Shown here: one piece after another, positions 1 through 8,493 of the stretch
How positions within the stretch are numbered: the stretch's first letter is position 1
Layout of the letters: each line of letters opens with the position of its first letter
Assembly (NCBI GenBank): GCA_046497505.1
Contig: JAWOFN010000099.1
Location: 1 to 37,579 of the forward strand
Reading direction: 5' to 3'
DNA length: 37,579 nucleotides
From: JAWOFN01 sp046497505 [NCBI: bacterium]
GTDB lineage: Bacteria > Blakebacterota > Blakebacteria > Blakebacterales
Notes under the pieces: model-generated
The model's input: only the letters and a program-made list of their open reading frames with translations
What the model was told of the DNA's origin: nothing
The model's database searches: none
Position numbers and translations under genes: made by a program

Positions 1-26
1 CCGGTCGCTTGCCATGAGCCAGCGCA

Positions 27-500
27 TCAGCCGGTCGGGGAGCCGATGGGTCGGGCCGGTACGCCCCCTACCGTGACGCCCTCTCCCACATCCCCGGTCA
101 CCACCGCGCCGGCCGCCACCACCGCCCCCGCCCCGACGCGCACCCCGGGCAGCAGGATGGCACCGGTCCCGAGGAAGGCGTCCCGCTCCACCCGGACCGG
201 GGCCACGGTGTCGGTCACGTGGTCGTGGGCCACGATGGTGACACGGAAGGAGACCACCACTCCCGGACCCAGGTGGATGAGTTCGGGATAGATGTCGTCC
301 AGGTAGCAGTCGGGACCGATGTATCGGGTCTCACGATCCAGACCCACCCCCATCCACCGGTAGAATCGAAGGCGCATGCGGGTACCGGGCATGAACCGCG
401 CGGCGAGGGCCAGCACCTTGCGGCGGATGAAACGGAAGCGGCGGCGGTAGGTGCCGGCCTCCGCTTCGTACTCCCTCCTGTCGCGGACCGGTTCACCCAC
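27..500 (-). CDS. LbH (hexapeptide-repeat) acyltransferase of the polysaccharide locus
   Basis: Probable O-acetyl- or acyltransferase that decorates a sugar or polymer in the cytoplasm. The 157-aa product has a short basic N-terminal helix, a VAHDH segment that could carry the catalytic histidine, and a C-terminal left-handed beta-helix with imperfect hexapeptides (GAILLPGVRVGAGAVVAAG and onward) ending in the typical GVPARPIG. I chose the GTG at 500: a GGAGG lies 8 nt upstream and the start overlaps the stop of the O-antigen ligase gene by 8 nt, which is classic translational coupling. A longer reading from an ATG at 590 would overlap that gene by 98 nt and adds a low-complexity S/P/R tail, so I rejected it. 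It is the last visible gene of the minus-strand operon. Fold assignment is firm; donor and acceptor are unknown. Confidence 0.82.
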   Translation of the reverse strand: MGEPVRDRREYEAEAGTYRRRFRFIRRKVLALAARFMPGTRMRLRFYRWMGVGLDRETRYIGPDCYLDDIYPELIHLGPGVVVSFRVTIVAHDHVTDTVAPVRVERDAFLGTGAILLPGVRVGAGAVVAAGAVVTGDVGEGVTVGGVPARPIGSPTG

Positions 501-1953
501 CGGGACCGCCTCCGTAGGGGAAGGGGCTGATGAGTCCCTGCTTCTGTTCCTGCACGGTGGGCTCGGCAGGTTCTTCCGGTTCCGGCTCACCCTGGGTGTT
601 GAAGATGTAGAGGAGGCTCACCGCCCCGGTGAAGAACCAGAAGGGTTCCATGATCCGGACGATGATGAAGGTGTTCGTGGCCAGGGCGTGGAACATGAGC
701 CCGAGCAGACCGGCCAGGTAGCCGATGCACAGCCCCTCCTCCCACCAGTCCCGCGCTTCCCGGTAGGACCGCCAGCCCTCCCGCAGGAGCGCGTAGAGAA
801 GCCAGAGGAAGGCACCCAGCCCCAGCAGGCCCATCTCGATGAGCACCCGCTGGTACATGCCGTCCACGAAGCCGTATCCGGTCACACCGTGTCCCAGGAC
901 GGGCTGGGATTGGAAGTCCCGCAGGATCTGTTCGGTGGTCTGGATGCGTGCGGATGTGGAGGTGTCCAGGCGGATCGCTCCGACCTGTACCTGCCCGGAG
1001 TAGGCACCCTGCCCCCCCAGGGTGAAATCCACCCGCTCCACGACCGAGGCGGGAGCGAGCAGCACCAGGCCCATGAAGAAGATCCCCACCGAGAATGCGG
1101 CGATGATCTTCCTCCTGCTGAGGAGGATGATGACCGGGGCGGCGATCAGGATGCCCAGGTACGAGGCCCGGGAGAGCGTATAGAGGAAGGGTACGCCCAG
1201 GACCACGATGCCCAGGGCATACCGCACGCTCCGGCGGAGGTCGGGGGCGGAGGCCAGCAGACCGCCGAAGAGGGCCAGGATCAGCAGCAGGTAGCCGCCC
1301 ATGGTGTTCGGTTCACCCGCCGGGCCCTCGAAGGGGGCACTGACCCGCACCCCCTGGGGGATCTGCAGGATCCCGTAGGCGGAGACCAGGAGGGCCGTGG
1401 CGAAGGCCACGATGACGAGCCGCTTGAGATGGGCCCTGTCCCTCACGTAGTTCATGACGGCGAAGTACACCACCACGTATTCCACGAATTTCACGACGAA
1501 GAGGGTCCCCACCACGGGCCGGACCCGGCCGAAGAGGATGCCCGCGCCCGTACTCACCGCGGCGACCAGGAGGTACGCCACCAGGGGACGGTTGATCGGG
1601 GTCTTCACGAAGAGGCCGATGTCCTGGTAGACCGCGGCACGGGCCAGCCAGGTCATCGCCAGGAGCAGGAGCAGGAAGTCGTCCATCCTCAGGGTCACGC
1701 CCCGGCTGCCCGTGGTGCCCCCTCCCGCTCCGCCCACGATGATCTCGGGGCTGAGGAGCATCGAGAGGAGCAGGATGTAGAGGCCGACCTCCGGCCAGAT
1801 GAAGCTGACCGCGGCCACGAGCAGCCCCAGCACGATGGCCAGTCCCAGCAGGCTGCTGGTGTTGGCGAGGAGGGCGGCCACCGCCAGGCAGGAGGCCCCG
1901 ACCGCCAGGGGGATCAGCAATCCGGCGGTCGGGTCGGTACCGGTACGGAGCAT
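493..1953 (-). CDS. O-antigen ligase / polymerase-like membrane protein (Wzy_C type)
   Basis: Integral membrane protein of 486 aa with about ten or more hydrophobic segments and a large periplasmic loop. The segment around LGHGVTGYGFVDGMYQRVL, followed by a further membrane pair, matches the Wzy_C/O-antigen ligase pattern. In this context it most likely polymerises flipped repeat units, or ligates the polymer to a carrier, on the periplasmic side. Its ATG sits 5 nt after the stop of the co-polymerase gene, and it is coupled downstream to the acyltransferase. The C-terminus is short, hydrophilic and E/P-rich. Polymerase and ligase cannot be told apart by sequence alone. The neighbouring Wzc- and Wza-type genes favour polymerase; that is inference. 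Confidence 0.8.
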   Translation of the reverse strand: MLRTGTDPTAGLLIPLAVGASCLAVAALLANTSSLLGLAIVLGLLVAAVSFIWPEVGLYILLLSMLLSPEIIVGGAGGGTTGSRGVTLRMDDFLLLLLAMTWLARAAVYQDIGLFVKTPINRPLVAYLLVAAVSTGAGILFGRVRPVVGTLFVVKFVEYVVVYFAVMNYVRDRAHLKRLVIVAFATALLVSAYGILQIPQGVRVSAPFEGPAGEPNTMGGYLLLILALFGGLLASAPDLRRSVRYALGIVVLGVPFLYTLSRASYLGILIAAPVIILLSRRKIIAAFSVGIFFMGLVLLAPASVVERVDFTLGGQGAYSGQVQVGAIRLDTSTSARIQTTEQILRDFQSQPVLGHGVTGYGFVDGMYQRVLIEMGLLGLGAFLWLLYALLREGWRSYREARDWWEEGLCIGYLAGLLGLMFHALATNTFIIVRIMEPFWFFTGAVSLLYIFNTQGEPEPEEPAEPTVQEQKQGLISPFPYGGGPGG

Positions 1954-1958
1954 CGGAC

Positions 1959-4874
1959 TCAGCGGGGTGGGGCGGGTAGACGCCGTACGAGGGTCTGGGC
2001 GGTCCGCCCGTCCCGGCGGAGGGCGCGGGCGGCTCGACGGGCCGTCTCTTCCCCGGGGTACCGTCCGTGGTAGACGCGGTACCAGCGGCCCAGGTCCGGG
2101 ACGTCCACGGCCTGGACCCAGGCCTCGGGACCTGGGGGTCGGGACAGCTCACCGGCGAAGGACTCCGCTTCCCCGCGCTCCCGGAAGGAGGCCGCCTGTA
2201 CGGTCCAGAGGGGGGATGAGGAGGCCGCGGGCCCTCCTGTCCCGGGGGGGCTCACCACAGCGGGGGCGGTCTGCGCGGAGCTCCGGGTACTTTCGCCGGA
2301 CGAATCGGACCAGAGCCCGAAGGTGAAGGAGAGGATGAGGGCCAGGGCGAGTACCAGCACGGCGGCGGCGATCCAGAGCCAGAGGGACCGGTGGTCGGAC
2401 CACAGCGATCCCGGCTCACGCTCGGGTCCCGGGCCCTCCGGTCCCTCCCCTTCCAGCTGGGATTCGGGGATCTCCTCCCGGGCAGGTGGGACGATGTGCC
2501 TGCGGTCGGTGCTCGTCGGGCCCTCGACCGTCGGCTCCTCGGGGCCCCCCTCCTCTTCGGCCTGGCTGTAAGGAAGGGTCTGGAGGTGGTTCTCTCCCTC
2601 CGTCTGCTCGAAGTAGTCCACATCGACCCACCCTTCCTCCTCCCCCTCCTCCCCCTTCTTCGGTTCCTTCTCGGGAGTCTCGGTGCCCTCCCCGCCCCCG
2701 AAGAGACCGCGCAGGCGGCCCAGCAGGGTCCTGCCCTTCTTGGTCTCCTCTCCGTAGTACTTGGTCATGTACTGGCTGTAGGGGGAGTAGCCGCCGATCT
2801 CCGCCTTCACGTCGTTCATGGCGATGCCCAGGATGTGGGCGCCGACGTTGTCCAGGTGGCTCCGGGCCCGCCGGAGTGCGTTCCTCGGCACCTTGCCCAC
2901 CTGGTAGACCAGCACGGCCCAGTCCGCCACCCGGCCGACGATGGCGGCATCGGTCACCGGGAGGATGGGAGGACAGTCCACCAGCACATAGTCGTATTCC
3001 CCCCCCCCTTCCTCCAGAAGCGCGGTGAAGCGGGGTGAGTTCAGCAGCTCGGAGGGGTTGGGGGGGATCCCGCCCGCGGTGATGATGTCCAGGTTGTCGA
3101 GCCCGGGCATGGAGAGCATGTCCTGGAGATTCATGGGTCCGACCATCATGTCGGTCACGCCCTTCACGCACTCCTCCCACCGAAGACGGCCCGTGAGGAT
3201 GTCCACCATGCCCCGCTCGCGCTCCAGGCCGAACGACTTGTAGATGGTGGGACGGCGCATGTTGCAGCCCAGGAGCAGCACCCTGCTGCCGGCCTGGGCC
3301 ATGGTGATCGCCAGGTTCACGATGGTGGTTGTCTTCCCCTCCTGCAGGGAAGCGGATGTGAAGACGAAGGTGTTCTTCTTGCTGAGGTCCTCGGTGGTCG
3401 CTCCGGCGGCCGCGTACTGCAGGTTGGTGCGGAGTGTCCGGTAGGCCTCGGCGGTGGGTGACTTCGGGTCGTACTGGCTGATGAGGCGGGCATACATCTC
3501 GAGGTTGGGATCGTCCCGGAGCCGGGGGTTCTCCTCCACCAGCTGGGCCGCCACCTTCTCCACCCCCAGGTGGGGGATGACCGAGAGCACAGGGACCTCC
3601 AGGTACTCTTCCACGTCCTCGATGGTCCCGATCGAGGTGTCCATGGTCTCCACCACGAAGGCCAGTACCACACCCAGCATCAGGCCGAGTATGAGGCCCA
3701 CCAGGGCCTTGAGGTGCTGTCCTCCTCCGCCGGCGGCCTGGGCGCTGGTGGCGTAGTTCACCACCCGCACCTCTTCGACCTGCTCGGCGTCCCGTATGCG
3801 TACCTCCTGGAGGCTGGTCTCCAGCTGGGTGCGAAGCTCCGCGTTCAGATCGATCTGCCGATCCAGCTCGGCGAGACGGATCTCCTCGGAGGGATAGGCG
3901 GCGAGGGCCCTGCGCACGGAGGCGAGCTGCTGCTGAAGGATGACCTCGTCCTCGGAGAGGGCATCGACGAGCTGGCGCTGGATGAGGGCGATGCGCTGGT
4001 TGATGATCCCCACCGGCTCCGCGTTCTCGGTATACGTCAGCAGGAGCTGGTTGCGCTGGTGGACGAGATCGGCCAGGTCGGAGAGGGTCTGCTGGTAGGG
4101 TGCCCCGGAGTCGATGTCCAGCATCGTACCCTGTGTGACCACGGCGTCCGGGCCCGAGCGCAGGCGTCTCATCTGTTCCCGCACCGAGGAGAGGCGGTCG
4201 GAGAGCCGCTGCCGGCGTGCCAGGAGGGAGCCGAGGGTCTCGGAGGCGGTGTCGTCGCCGCCCACCCGCTGACGCCGCAGGGTCTTCAACCCCTCCTGGG
4301 CCTGGTCGAGGCGCCGGTTGACCGAGTCGAGACGGGTCTGGATCCAGGTCTCCGCGTTCCGGCTCCGTTCGGTCAGACGGGCCAGGCTGTAGTCACGGAA
4401 GGCGTTGGCGGCCTCGCTGGCGATGTTCTTGGCCCGCTCCGGCGTGCCGGCCTGGGCGGTGATGTCGATGAGGCTGGAATACTCCACCTGGCGGGCCTGG
4501 ATCTGACGTGTCAGGCGCTCGATCCGGGAGGCGTAGGTGGTGTCCCCCATGGCCTCTTCGAGGGAGAGGTCCTCGATGCCCGGGGCATACCCCGGGAGCC
4601 TCTCGGCCACCCGTTTGGCCACCGGCTGGCTGGAGATGAGCTTCACCTGGGTGGAGATGTTGTCCTCACCCGACCAGTAGAAGGTCTCGAGGATGAGGCC
4701 GGAGACGTCGGTGGCCTGTGAATACTGGATCCGGGCGGTGGCCTGGTAGGTGGTGGGCTGCCCGCTCAGCAGCCAGGTCAGGGCCCCCAGGCCGAAGGCC
4801 ACCACGCTCACCACGAGCCAGTGACGGCGGACGATGCGGTAGTAGTCCCGGATGTTCAGTTCGTAGCGTGCCAT
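1959..4874 (-). CDS. Polysaccharide co-polymerase / BY-kinase (Wzc/GumC type) with C-terminal TM-SPOR extension
   Basis: 971 aa. Membrane segments lie at about 19-38 and 388-409, flanking a long periplasmic coiled-coil region (about 115-370) of Wzz/GumC type. A cytoplasmic CpsD-like tyrosine-kinase domain follows (about 475-690). Walker A is intact (SASLQEGKTT, 507-516) and so is Walker B (VLVDCPP, 630-636). The Walker A' motif, normally LID-x-D-x-R-P, reads LLGCNMRRP (534-542), so both aspartates are replaced. A tyrosine cluster (GYSPYSQYMTKYY, 695-707) is present. An acidic linker then leads to a third membrane segment (831-853) and a SPOR-like domain (about 888-965, starting LWTVQAASF). 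This should place the SPOR domain in the periplasm. The protein would control chain length and couple polymerisation to export by the lipoprotein encoded 4 nt upstream. The fusion and the altered Walker A' are atypical for the family. Confidence 0.9.
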   Translation of the reverse strand: MARYELNIRDYYRIVRRHWLVVSVVAFGLGALTWLLSGQPTTYQATARIQYSQATDVSGLILETFYWSGEDNISTQVKLISSQPVAKRVAERLPGYAPGIEDLSLEEAMGDTTYASRIERLTRQIQARQVEYSSLIDITAQAGTPERAKNIASEAANAFRDYSLARLTERSRNAETWIQTRLDSVNRRLDQAQEGLKTLRRQRVGGDDTASETLGSLLARRQRLSDRLSSVREQMRRLRSGPDAVVTQGTMLDIDSGAPYQQTLSDLADLVHQRNQLLLTYTENAEPVGIINQRIALIQRQLVDALSEDEVILQQQLASVRRALAAYPSEEIRLAELDRQIDLNAELRTQLETSLQEVRIRDAEQVEEVRVVNYATSAQAAGGGGQHLKALVGLILGLMLGVVLAFVVETMDTSIGTIEDVEEYLEVPVLSVIPHLGVEKVAAQLVEENPRLRDDPNLEMYARLISQYDPKSPTAEAYRTLRTNLQYAAAGATTEDLSKKNTFVFTSASLQEGKTTTIVNLAITMAQAGSRVLLLGCNMRRPTIYKSFGLERERGMVDILTGRLRWEECVKGVTDMMVGPMNLQDMLSMPGLDNLDIITAGGIPPNPSELLNSPRFTALLEEGGGEYDYVLVDCPPILPVTDAAIVGRVADWAVLVYQVGKVPRNALRRARSHLDNVGAHILGIAMNDVKAEIGGYSPYSQYMTKYYGEETKKGRTLLGRLRGLFGGGEGTETPEKEPKKGEEGEEEGWVDVDYFEQTEGENHLQTLPYSQAEEEGGPEEPTVEGPTSTDRRHIVPPAREEIPESQLEGEGPEGPGPEREPGSLWSDHRSLWLWIAAAVLVLALALILSFTFGLWSDSSGESTRSSAQTAPAVVSPPGTGGPAASSSPLWTVQAASFRERGEAESFAGELSRPPGPEAWVQAVDVPDLGRWYRVYHGRYPGEETARRAARALRRDGRTAQTLVRRLPAPPR

Positions 4875-4878
4875 GTCG

Positions 4879-5952
4879 CTACAGCCTATCCACGAGGATG
4901 GTGGCCACGACCGCGGTCTGCAGGATGGACCAGGTGTCCCGGAAGAACTCGATGGCCTGGTCGTATCCGCTGCGGCCCACGTACACGATGTCCCCCCCTG
5001 CCAGGGGCACGTTCCAGGCGGCCTCCCCCTTCTTCAGGATGTCACCGTACGGGATCTTGTGGATCTCGGCGTCGGCCCCCCTGCCCCGGACCAGGTTGAC
5101 CCAGCGGGGGTTCCCGTCCTGGCTGATGCCCCCGGAGAGCGCGAGGGCGTCCAGCAGCCGCATGCCGGGACGGGGGGGGACCAGTGAGGGCCGGGTCACC
5201 TCCCCCAGCACGTAGATGGTGCGCTGGGTCTCGCTCACGCTGGGTACGGTCACCCGGTCTCCCCGGTCCAGATAGGGGTTCTGGGTGTCCTCTCCCTGGT
5301 AGATGGTGCGCGTGAGGTCGAACATGGCGCTGCGGCCCCGGGCGTCTGTGATGATGACGGCGGAGAGGTCGCTCTGGTCGGTGAAGGCGGCGTGGGCGAG
5401 GATGAAATCGAGCAAAGTGATGCGGCCGGAGAGGGCATGGCGGCCGGTGGGCGAACCCGCCGTCCCCCGGTTCTGAAGTTCACCCAGCAGCGTCACCCGG
5501 GAGCTCTCGTATCCGGTCACCTGGAGGCTCACCCGGGGGCGCCGCAGGACCTCGGAGAGCGCCTCGCTGACCCGGGCCTCGGCCTGGGGCACCGCCAGCC
5601 CTGCCACCCGGATCGGCCGGTCGGGGAGCAGGTTGGGGAGGCGCAGGTCGCCGGCCGGAGAGACCCGGAGGGGGAGCACGCGGGTGTCCTGCTGCTGCCA
5701 GAGCCGGAGTTCGAGGCGGTCGCCGGGCCCGAGACGGTAGTAGGGGATCCCTTCGATGGTCACGAAGACGCTGTTGGCATGGGGATGAGGTTCGCGCTCC
5801 AGGGTCTGGGGGAACGAATCCTCGCTGATCCGAAGGGGCTGGACCGCCTCTTCAGGGAACTTCAGTTCCCCGGGAGGTGCCCCTCCGGCACAGCCGGTGA
5901 GCAGTGCACCGGCAAGACCGGCCGCCAGCCATCTTCGCATGAGAATCCGCAT
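4879..5952 (-). CDS. Wza-type polysaccharide export lipoprotein
   Basis: Outer-membrane export protein of 357 aa. The N-terminus is a lipoprotein signal with lipobox LLTGC (Cys21), or Cys17 if translation starts at the second ATG (codon 5). A Poly_export domain (about 70-145, beginning YRLGPGDRLELRLW) is followed by two SLBB domains (about 150-225 and 245-325), and the C-terminal 30 residues could form the membrane-spanning helix seen in Wza. It would form the channel through which polymer leaves the cell, docking with the co-polymerase encoded immediately downstream. It is the first gene of the minus-strand operon, divergent from the glycosyltransferase operon across a 179-bp intergenic region (5953-6131) that should hold both promoters. 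I could not assign convincing -35/-10 pairs there. Confidence 0.9.
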   Translation of the reverse strand: MRILMRRWLAAGLAGALLTGCAGGAPPGELKFPEEAVQPLRISEDSFPQTLEREPHPHANSVFVTIEGIPYYRLGPGDRLELRLWQQQDTRVLPLRVSPAGDLRLPNLLPDRPIRVAGLAVPQAEARVSEALSEVLRRPRVSLQVTGYESSRVTLLGELQNRGTAGSPTGRHALSGRITLLDFILAHAAFTDQSDLSAVIITDARGRSAMFDLTRTIYQGEDTQNPYLDRGDRVTVPSVSETQRTIYVLGEVTRPSLVPPRPGMRLLDALALSGGISQDGNPRWVNLVRGRGADAEIHKIPYGDILKKGEAAWNVPLAGGDIVYVGRSGYDQAIEFFRDTWSILQTAVVATILVDRL

Positions 5953-6131
5953 TCAGTCCGCTCTCCCGACGCGCGCGATCCCGGTCGCCCGGTGACAGGG
6001 TATACTCCGAATCCAAGGTACAGGCCCACGCTGACATTACAAACCTCGGCGTTGGGCCCGCCGCCCCTTCCGTTGCACCTCATCCGTACCGTCGGTATGC
6101 TCCCCGCAGCCCCTGGACGGAGTGTTCCCGG

Positions 6132-7358
6132 ATGAGCAGCATCCTCATCATCGAGCGTCACCTCCCCTATACGGGAGGTGCACGGACCGAGAGCTTCGCA
6201 GCTCTCTGGTCCGATATGGGGTGGGATGTGAAGGTGCTGACGCGAGACCCGCCGGCCAGTCCCTTCCCCCTGGAGGACCTCGAGGGACAGCTCCCCGGGG
6301 AGGTGGAGGTGGAGCGGGTGTACGCGGAGGCCCCGGGGTCCCGGCCCCTCCGGGGGCTCTGGCGTCTCTTCCGGCCTCCCGTCCCGGACCCGGAATGGGT
6401 GGGTCCGGCCCTGAACGCCGCGCGCCGATGGCTGGACCGGTCCCCGCCCGACCTGGTCTACTCCTCCAGTCCCGCCGAATCGGCCCACATGATCGGCGAG
6501 CGGCTGGCGGAGAGCTGGCGGCGTCCCTGGGTGATGGATGTGCGCGACCTCTTCACCCAGTACGAGGGGAGGTTCGGCGCCATCACCCCGCTGCACGCGC
6601 TCTGGGCCCGACGGATGGAGGCAGGGTGGTACCGGGACGCGGACCTGGTGGTGGTGAACACCCCGCTCCATCTCCAGCGGCTCCGTGAGTCCTTCCCCCT
6701 CTACCCCGAGAAGACCCTGGTCGTCCCCAACGGCTACCTGGAGGAGGACAGACGATGGGCGGCGGTGCCCCGCCCTCCCGGGCCCGTGGGACCGGGCCGT
6801 CCCCTCCGGTTGGGCTACCTGGGGCTCCTCGCCAAGGGGGCCAATGCCTGGCAGGCGGTGCTGGAGGGACTCGCCCTTGCCCGCGGTCGGGGTGTGGCGG
6901 CGGTCCTGGAACTCTGGGGTCGGGAGGAGCCCCCCATCCGGGAGAGGGCCCACGAGCTGGGATGCGCCGACGCGGTACGCGGACACCCGATGCGGCCTCA
7001 TCGCCGGGCCATGGAGGAACTGGCGGTATGCGACGTGCTGCTCTCCGCCACCGCCCCCGGCTTCGGACACCTGGTGCCCCAGAAGCTCTACAACTATCTG
7101 GCCCTGGACCGGCACATCCTGGTCGTCGCGCCGGAGGGTTCCATGCCGACCCGGGTCGTCCGCACCACGCGTGCGGGTACGGTCGTCGACCCGGAGGCCT
7201 CCCCGGTGTCCGAGGCCATCGAGATGCTTGCCCGCCGTCTCGACCGTGGGGAGCTGCCCCCCTCCATCGATGAGGAGGCACGGGTCCGCTACAGCAGGTC
7301 CGAACATGCCCGGGAGCTGTCCGAGGTCTTCCGCACGCTGCTGGACCGTCATGAGTGA
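6132..7358 (+). CDS. Glycosyltransferase, GT4-like (GT-B fold)
   Basis: 408-aa GT-B glycosyltransferase, presumably adding a sugar to the lipid-linked repeat unit on the cytoplasmic face. The N-terminal half opens with the Rossmann strand SSILIIERHLPYTGG and includes VMDVRDLF. The C-terminal donor-binding half has LRLGYLGLLAKG and VPQKLYNYLALDRHILVV, the usual GT4-like nucleotide-sugar site. The ATG at 6132 is preceded by a weak GGAG about 10 nt upstream. It is the first of four plus-strand glycosyltransferase genes and overlaps the next by 8 nt (ATG at 7351, stop at 7356-7358). Donor and acceptor cannot be read from sequence. Confidence 0.88.
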   Translation: MSSILIIERHLPYTGGARTESFAALWSDMGWDVKVLTRDPPASPFPLEDLEGQLPGEVEVERVYAEAPGSRPLRGLWRLFRPPVPDPEWVGPALNAARRWLDRSPPDLVYSSSPAESAHMIGERLAESWRRPWVMDVRDLFTQYEGRFGAITPLHALWARRMEAGWYRDADLVVVNTPLHLQRLRESFPLYPEKTLVVPNGYLEEDRRWAAVPRPPGPVGPGRPLRLGYLGLLAKGANAWQAVLEGLALARGRGVAAVLELWGREEPPIRERAHELGCADAVRGHPMRPHRRAMEELAVCDVLLSATAPGFGHLVPQKLYNYLALDRHILVVAPEGSMPTRVVRTTRAGTVVDPEASPVSEAIEMLARRLDRGELPPSIDEEARVRYSRSEHARELSEVFRTLLDRHE

Positions 7359-8493
7359 TCCCCTCCACGTCCTCTTCGTCGCTCGAGCCGAGACCCTCCA
7401 CGCCCGGAGATGGATCCATCAGGTGGCCGAGCGAGGGGCCCGGTGCAGCCTCGCGGCCGTGGTGGGTGAGGGAGAGAGGGACCGCTGCGAGGGGGCCGAG
7501 ACGGTGGAGCGTCTGCCGGTGGTGCCGCTGCGTCATCCCCTCTATCTCCCGCATCTCCTCCGGAACATCCTCGCACTCAAAAGGACGTGGTCGCGGATAG
7601 GGCCGGACCTCGTGCACGCCCACTTCGTGGAGGACTGCGGCTGGCTCGCCTGGGCGGCCGCATGCCGCCCCTGGGGGGTCACGGCGTGGGGATCCGACCT
7701 GCTGGTCCTCCCGGGGAGGAGCCGGACCGGGATCGGCCGGTGGCTGACCGGGCGGACGGTGAGGGCCGCCGACTTCGTGACCGCTCCGAGCGAGCAGCTG
7801 CTGGAAGCCGCCCGGGGTCTCGGCGCGTCCCCCTCCCGCACCCAACTCCTCCTGTGGGGCGTGGACCGGGAGAGGTTCAGACCGCATGCCTCCGGTCCCG
7901 ACTGGCGGCGGCGCCTGGAGATACCGGAGGAGGAGCCGATGGTACTCAGCCCCAGGCGCATGGAGCCGGTCTACCGGATCCCGGACATCGTGGAGGCCTG
8001 GCGTATCCTCAAGACCGCTTCCCGTCCGGGGGTCCTGGTGTTGGCCACCGACGGGGGCAGCCTCGAGGAGGGGGTCCGGAAGCAGGTGGAGCGGGCGGGC
8101 CTGACCGGCGCGGTCCGCTTCCTGGAAGGCGTACCCTACGAGGAGATGCCCGCTCTCTTCGCAGCGGCCGACCTCACGGTGTCGGTGCCCGAGAGTGACG
8201 GCACCCCCATGTCGGTGCTGGAATCGATGGCCGCCGGGACGCCGGTCATCGTCACCGACCTCCCCTCGCTGCGGCCCTGGGTCCGGGAGGGAGAGACGGG
8301 GAGACGCGTGGCGGTGGGGGAACCGCAGGAACTGGCGGGGGCCGTGGAGGACCTCCTGGAGCGGCCGGGGACCCGCGAGCGCCTGGGGGAGGAGGGCATC
8401 CGTCTCATAGAAGAGAAGGCGGACCAGTCGGCCTGGATGGACCGGGCAGTGGAGCTCTATCGGGAGACGGCCTCCGGGAGGCCGGGGGCGTGA
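7351..8493 (+). CDS. Glycosyltransferase, GT4 family
   Basis: 380-aa GT-B glycosyltransferase, second of the four-gene run. It starts SDPLHVLFVARAETLHARRW, carries the acceptor-side motif LVHAHFVEDCGWLA, and has a donor-side DGTPMSVLESMAAGTPVI. In that last motif Asp stands in for the first Glu of the usual E-x7-E pair, as is common in this GT4 subgroup. I took the ATG at 7351 because the protein aligns as a complete glycosyltransferase from there. The open frame continues upstream to about 6685, but that stretch lies antisense-free inside the preceding gene in another frame and gives no recognisable protein. The stop (8491-8493) overlaps the following GTG start by 4 nt, so the genes are translationally coupled. 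Confidence 0.88.
   Translation: MSDPLHVLFVARAETLHARRWIHQVAERGARCSLAAVVGEGERDRCEGAETVERLPVVPLRHPLYLPHLLRNILALKRTWSRIGPDLVHAHFVEDCGWLAWAAACRPWGVTAWGSDLLVLPGRSRTGIGRWLTGRTVRAADFVTAPSEQLLEAARGLGASPSRTQLLLWGVDRERFRPHASGPDWRRRLEIPEEEPMVLSPRRMEPVYRIPDIVEAWRILKTASRPGVLVLATDGGSLEEGVRKQVERAGLTGAVRFLEGVPYEEMPALFAAADLTVSVPESDGTPMSVLESMAAGTPVIVTDLPSLRPWVREGETGRRVAVGEPQELAGAVEDLLERPGTRERLGEEGIRLIEEKADQSAWMDRAVELYRETASGRPGA

Noticed and set aside
451-2073. Long plus-strand open frame opposite the ligase gene
   Set aside because: High-GC shadow frame: H/Q/E/G-rich product, no domain, antisense to a clear membrane protein. The same applies to long antisense frames at 13712-16135, 17745-20045, 24322-26658, 26692-28851 and 35198-37369.
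5992-6006. TATACT at 6001-6006 as a -10 box for the plus-strand glycosyltransferase operon
   Set aside because: No -35 match at 15-19 nt and no TG extension; GTGACA lies only 3 nt upstream. Left unassigned.
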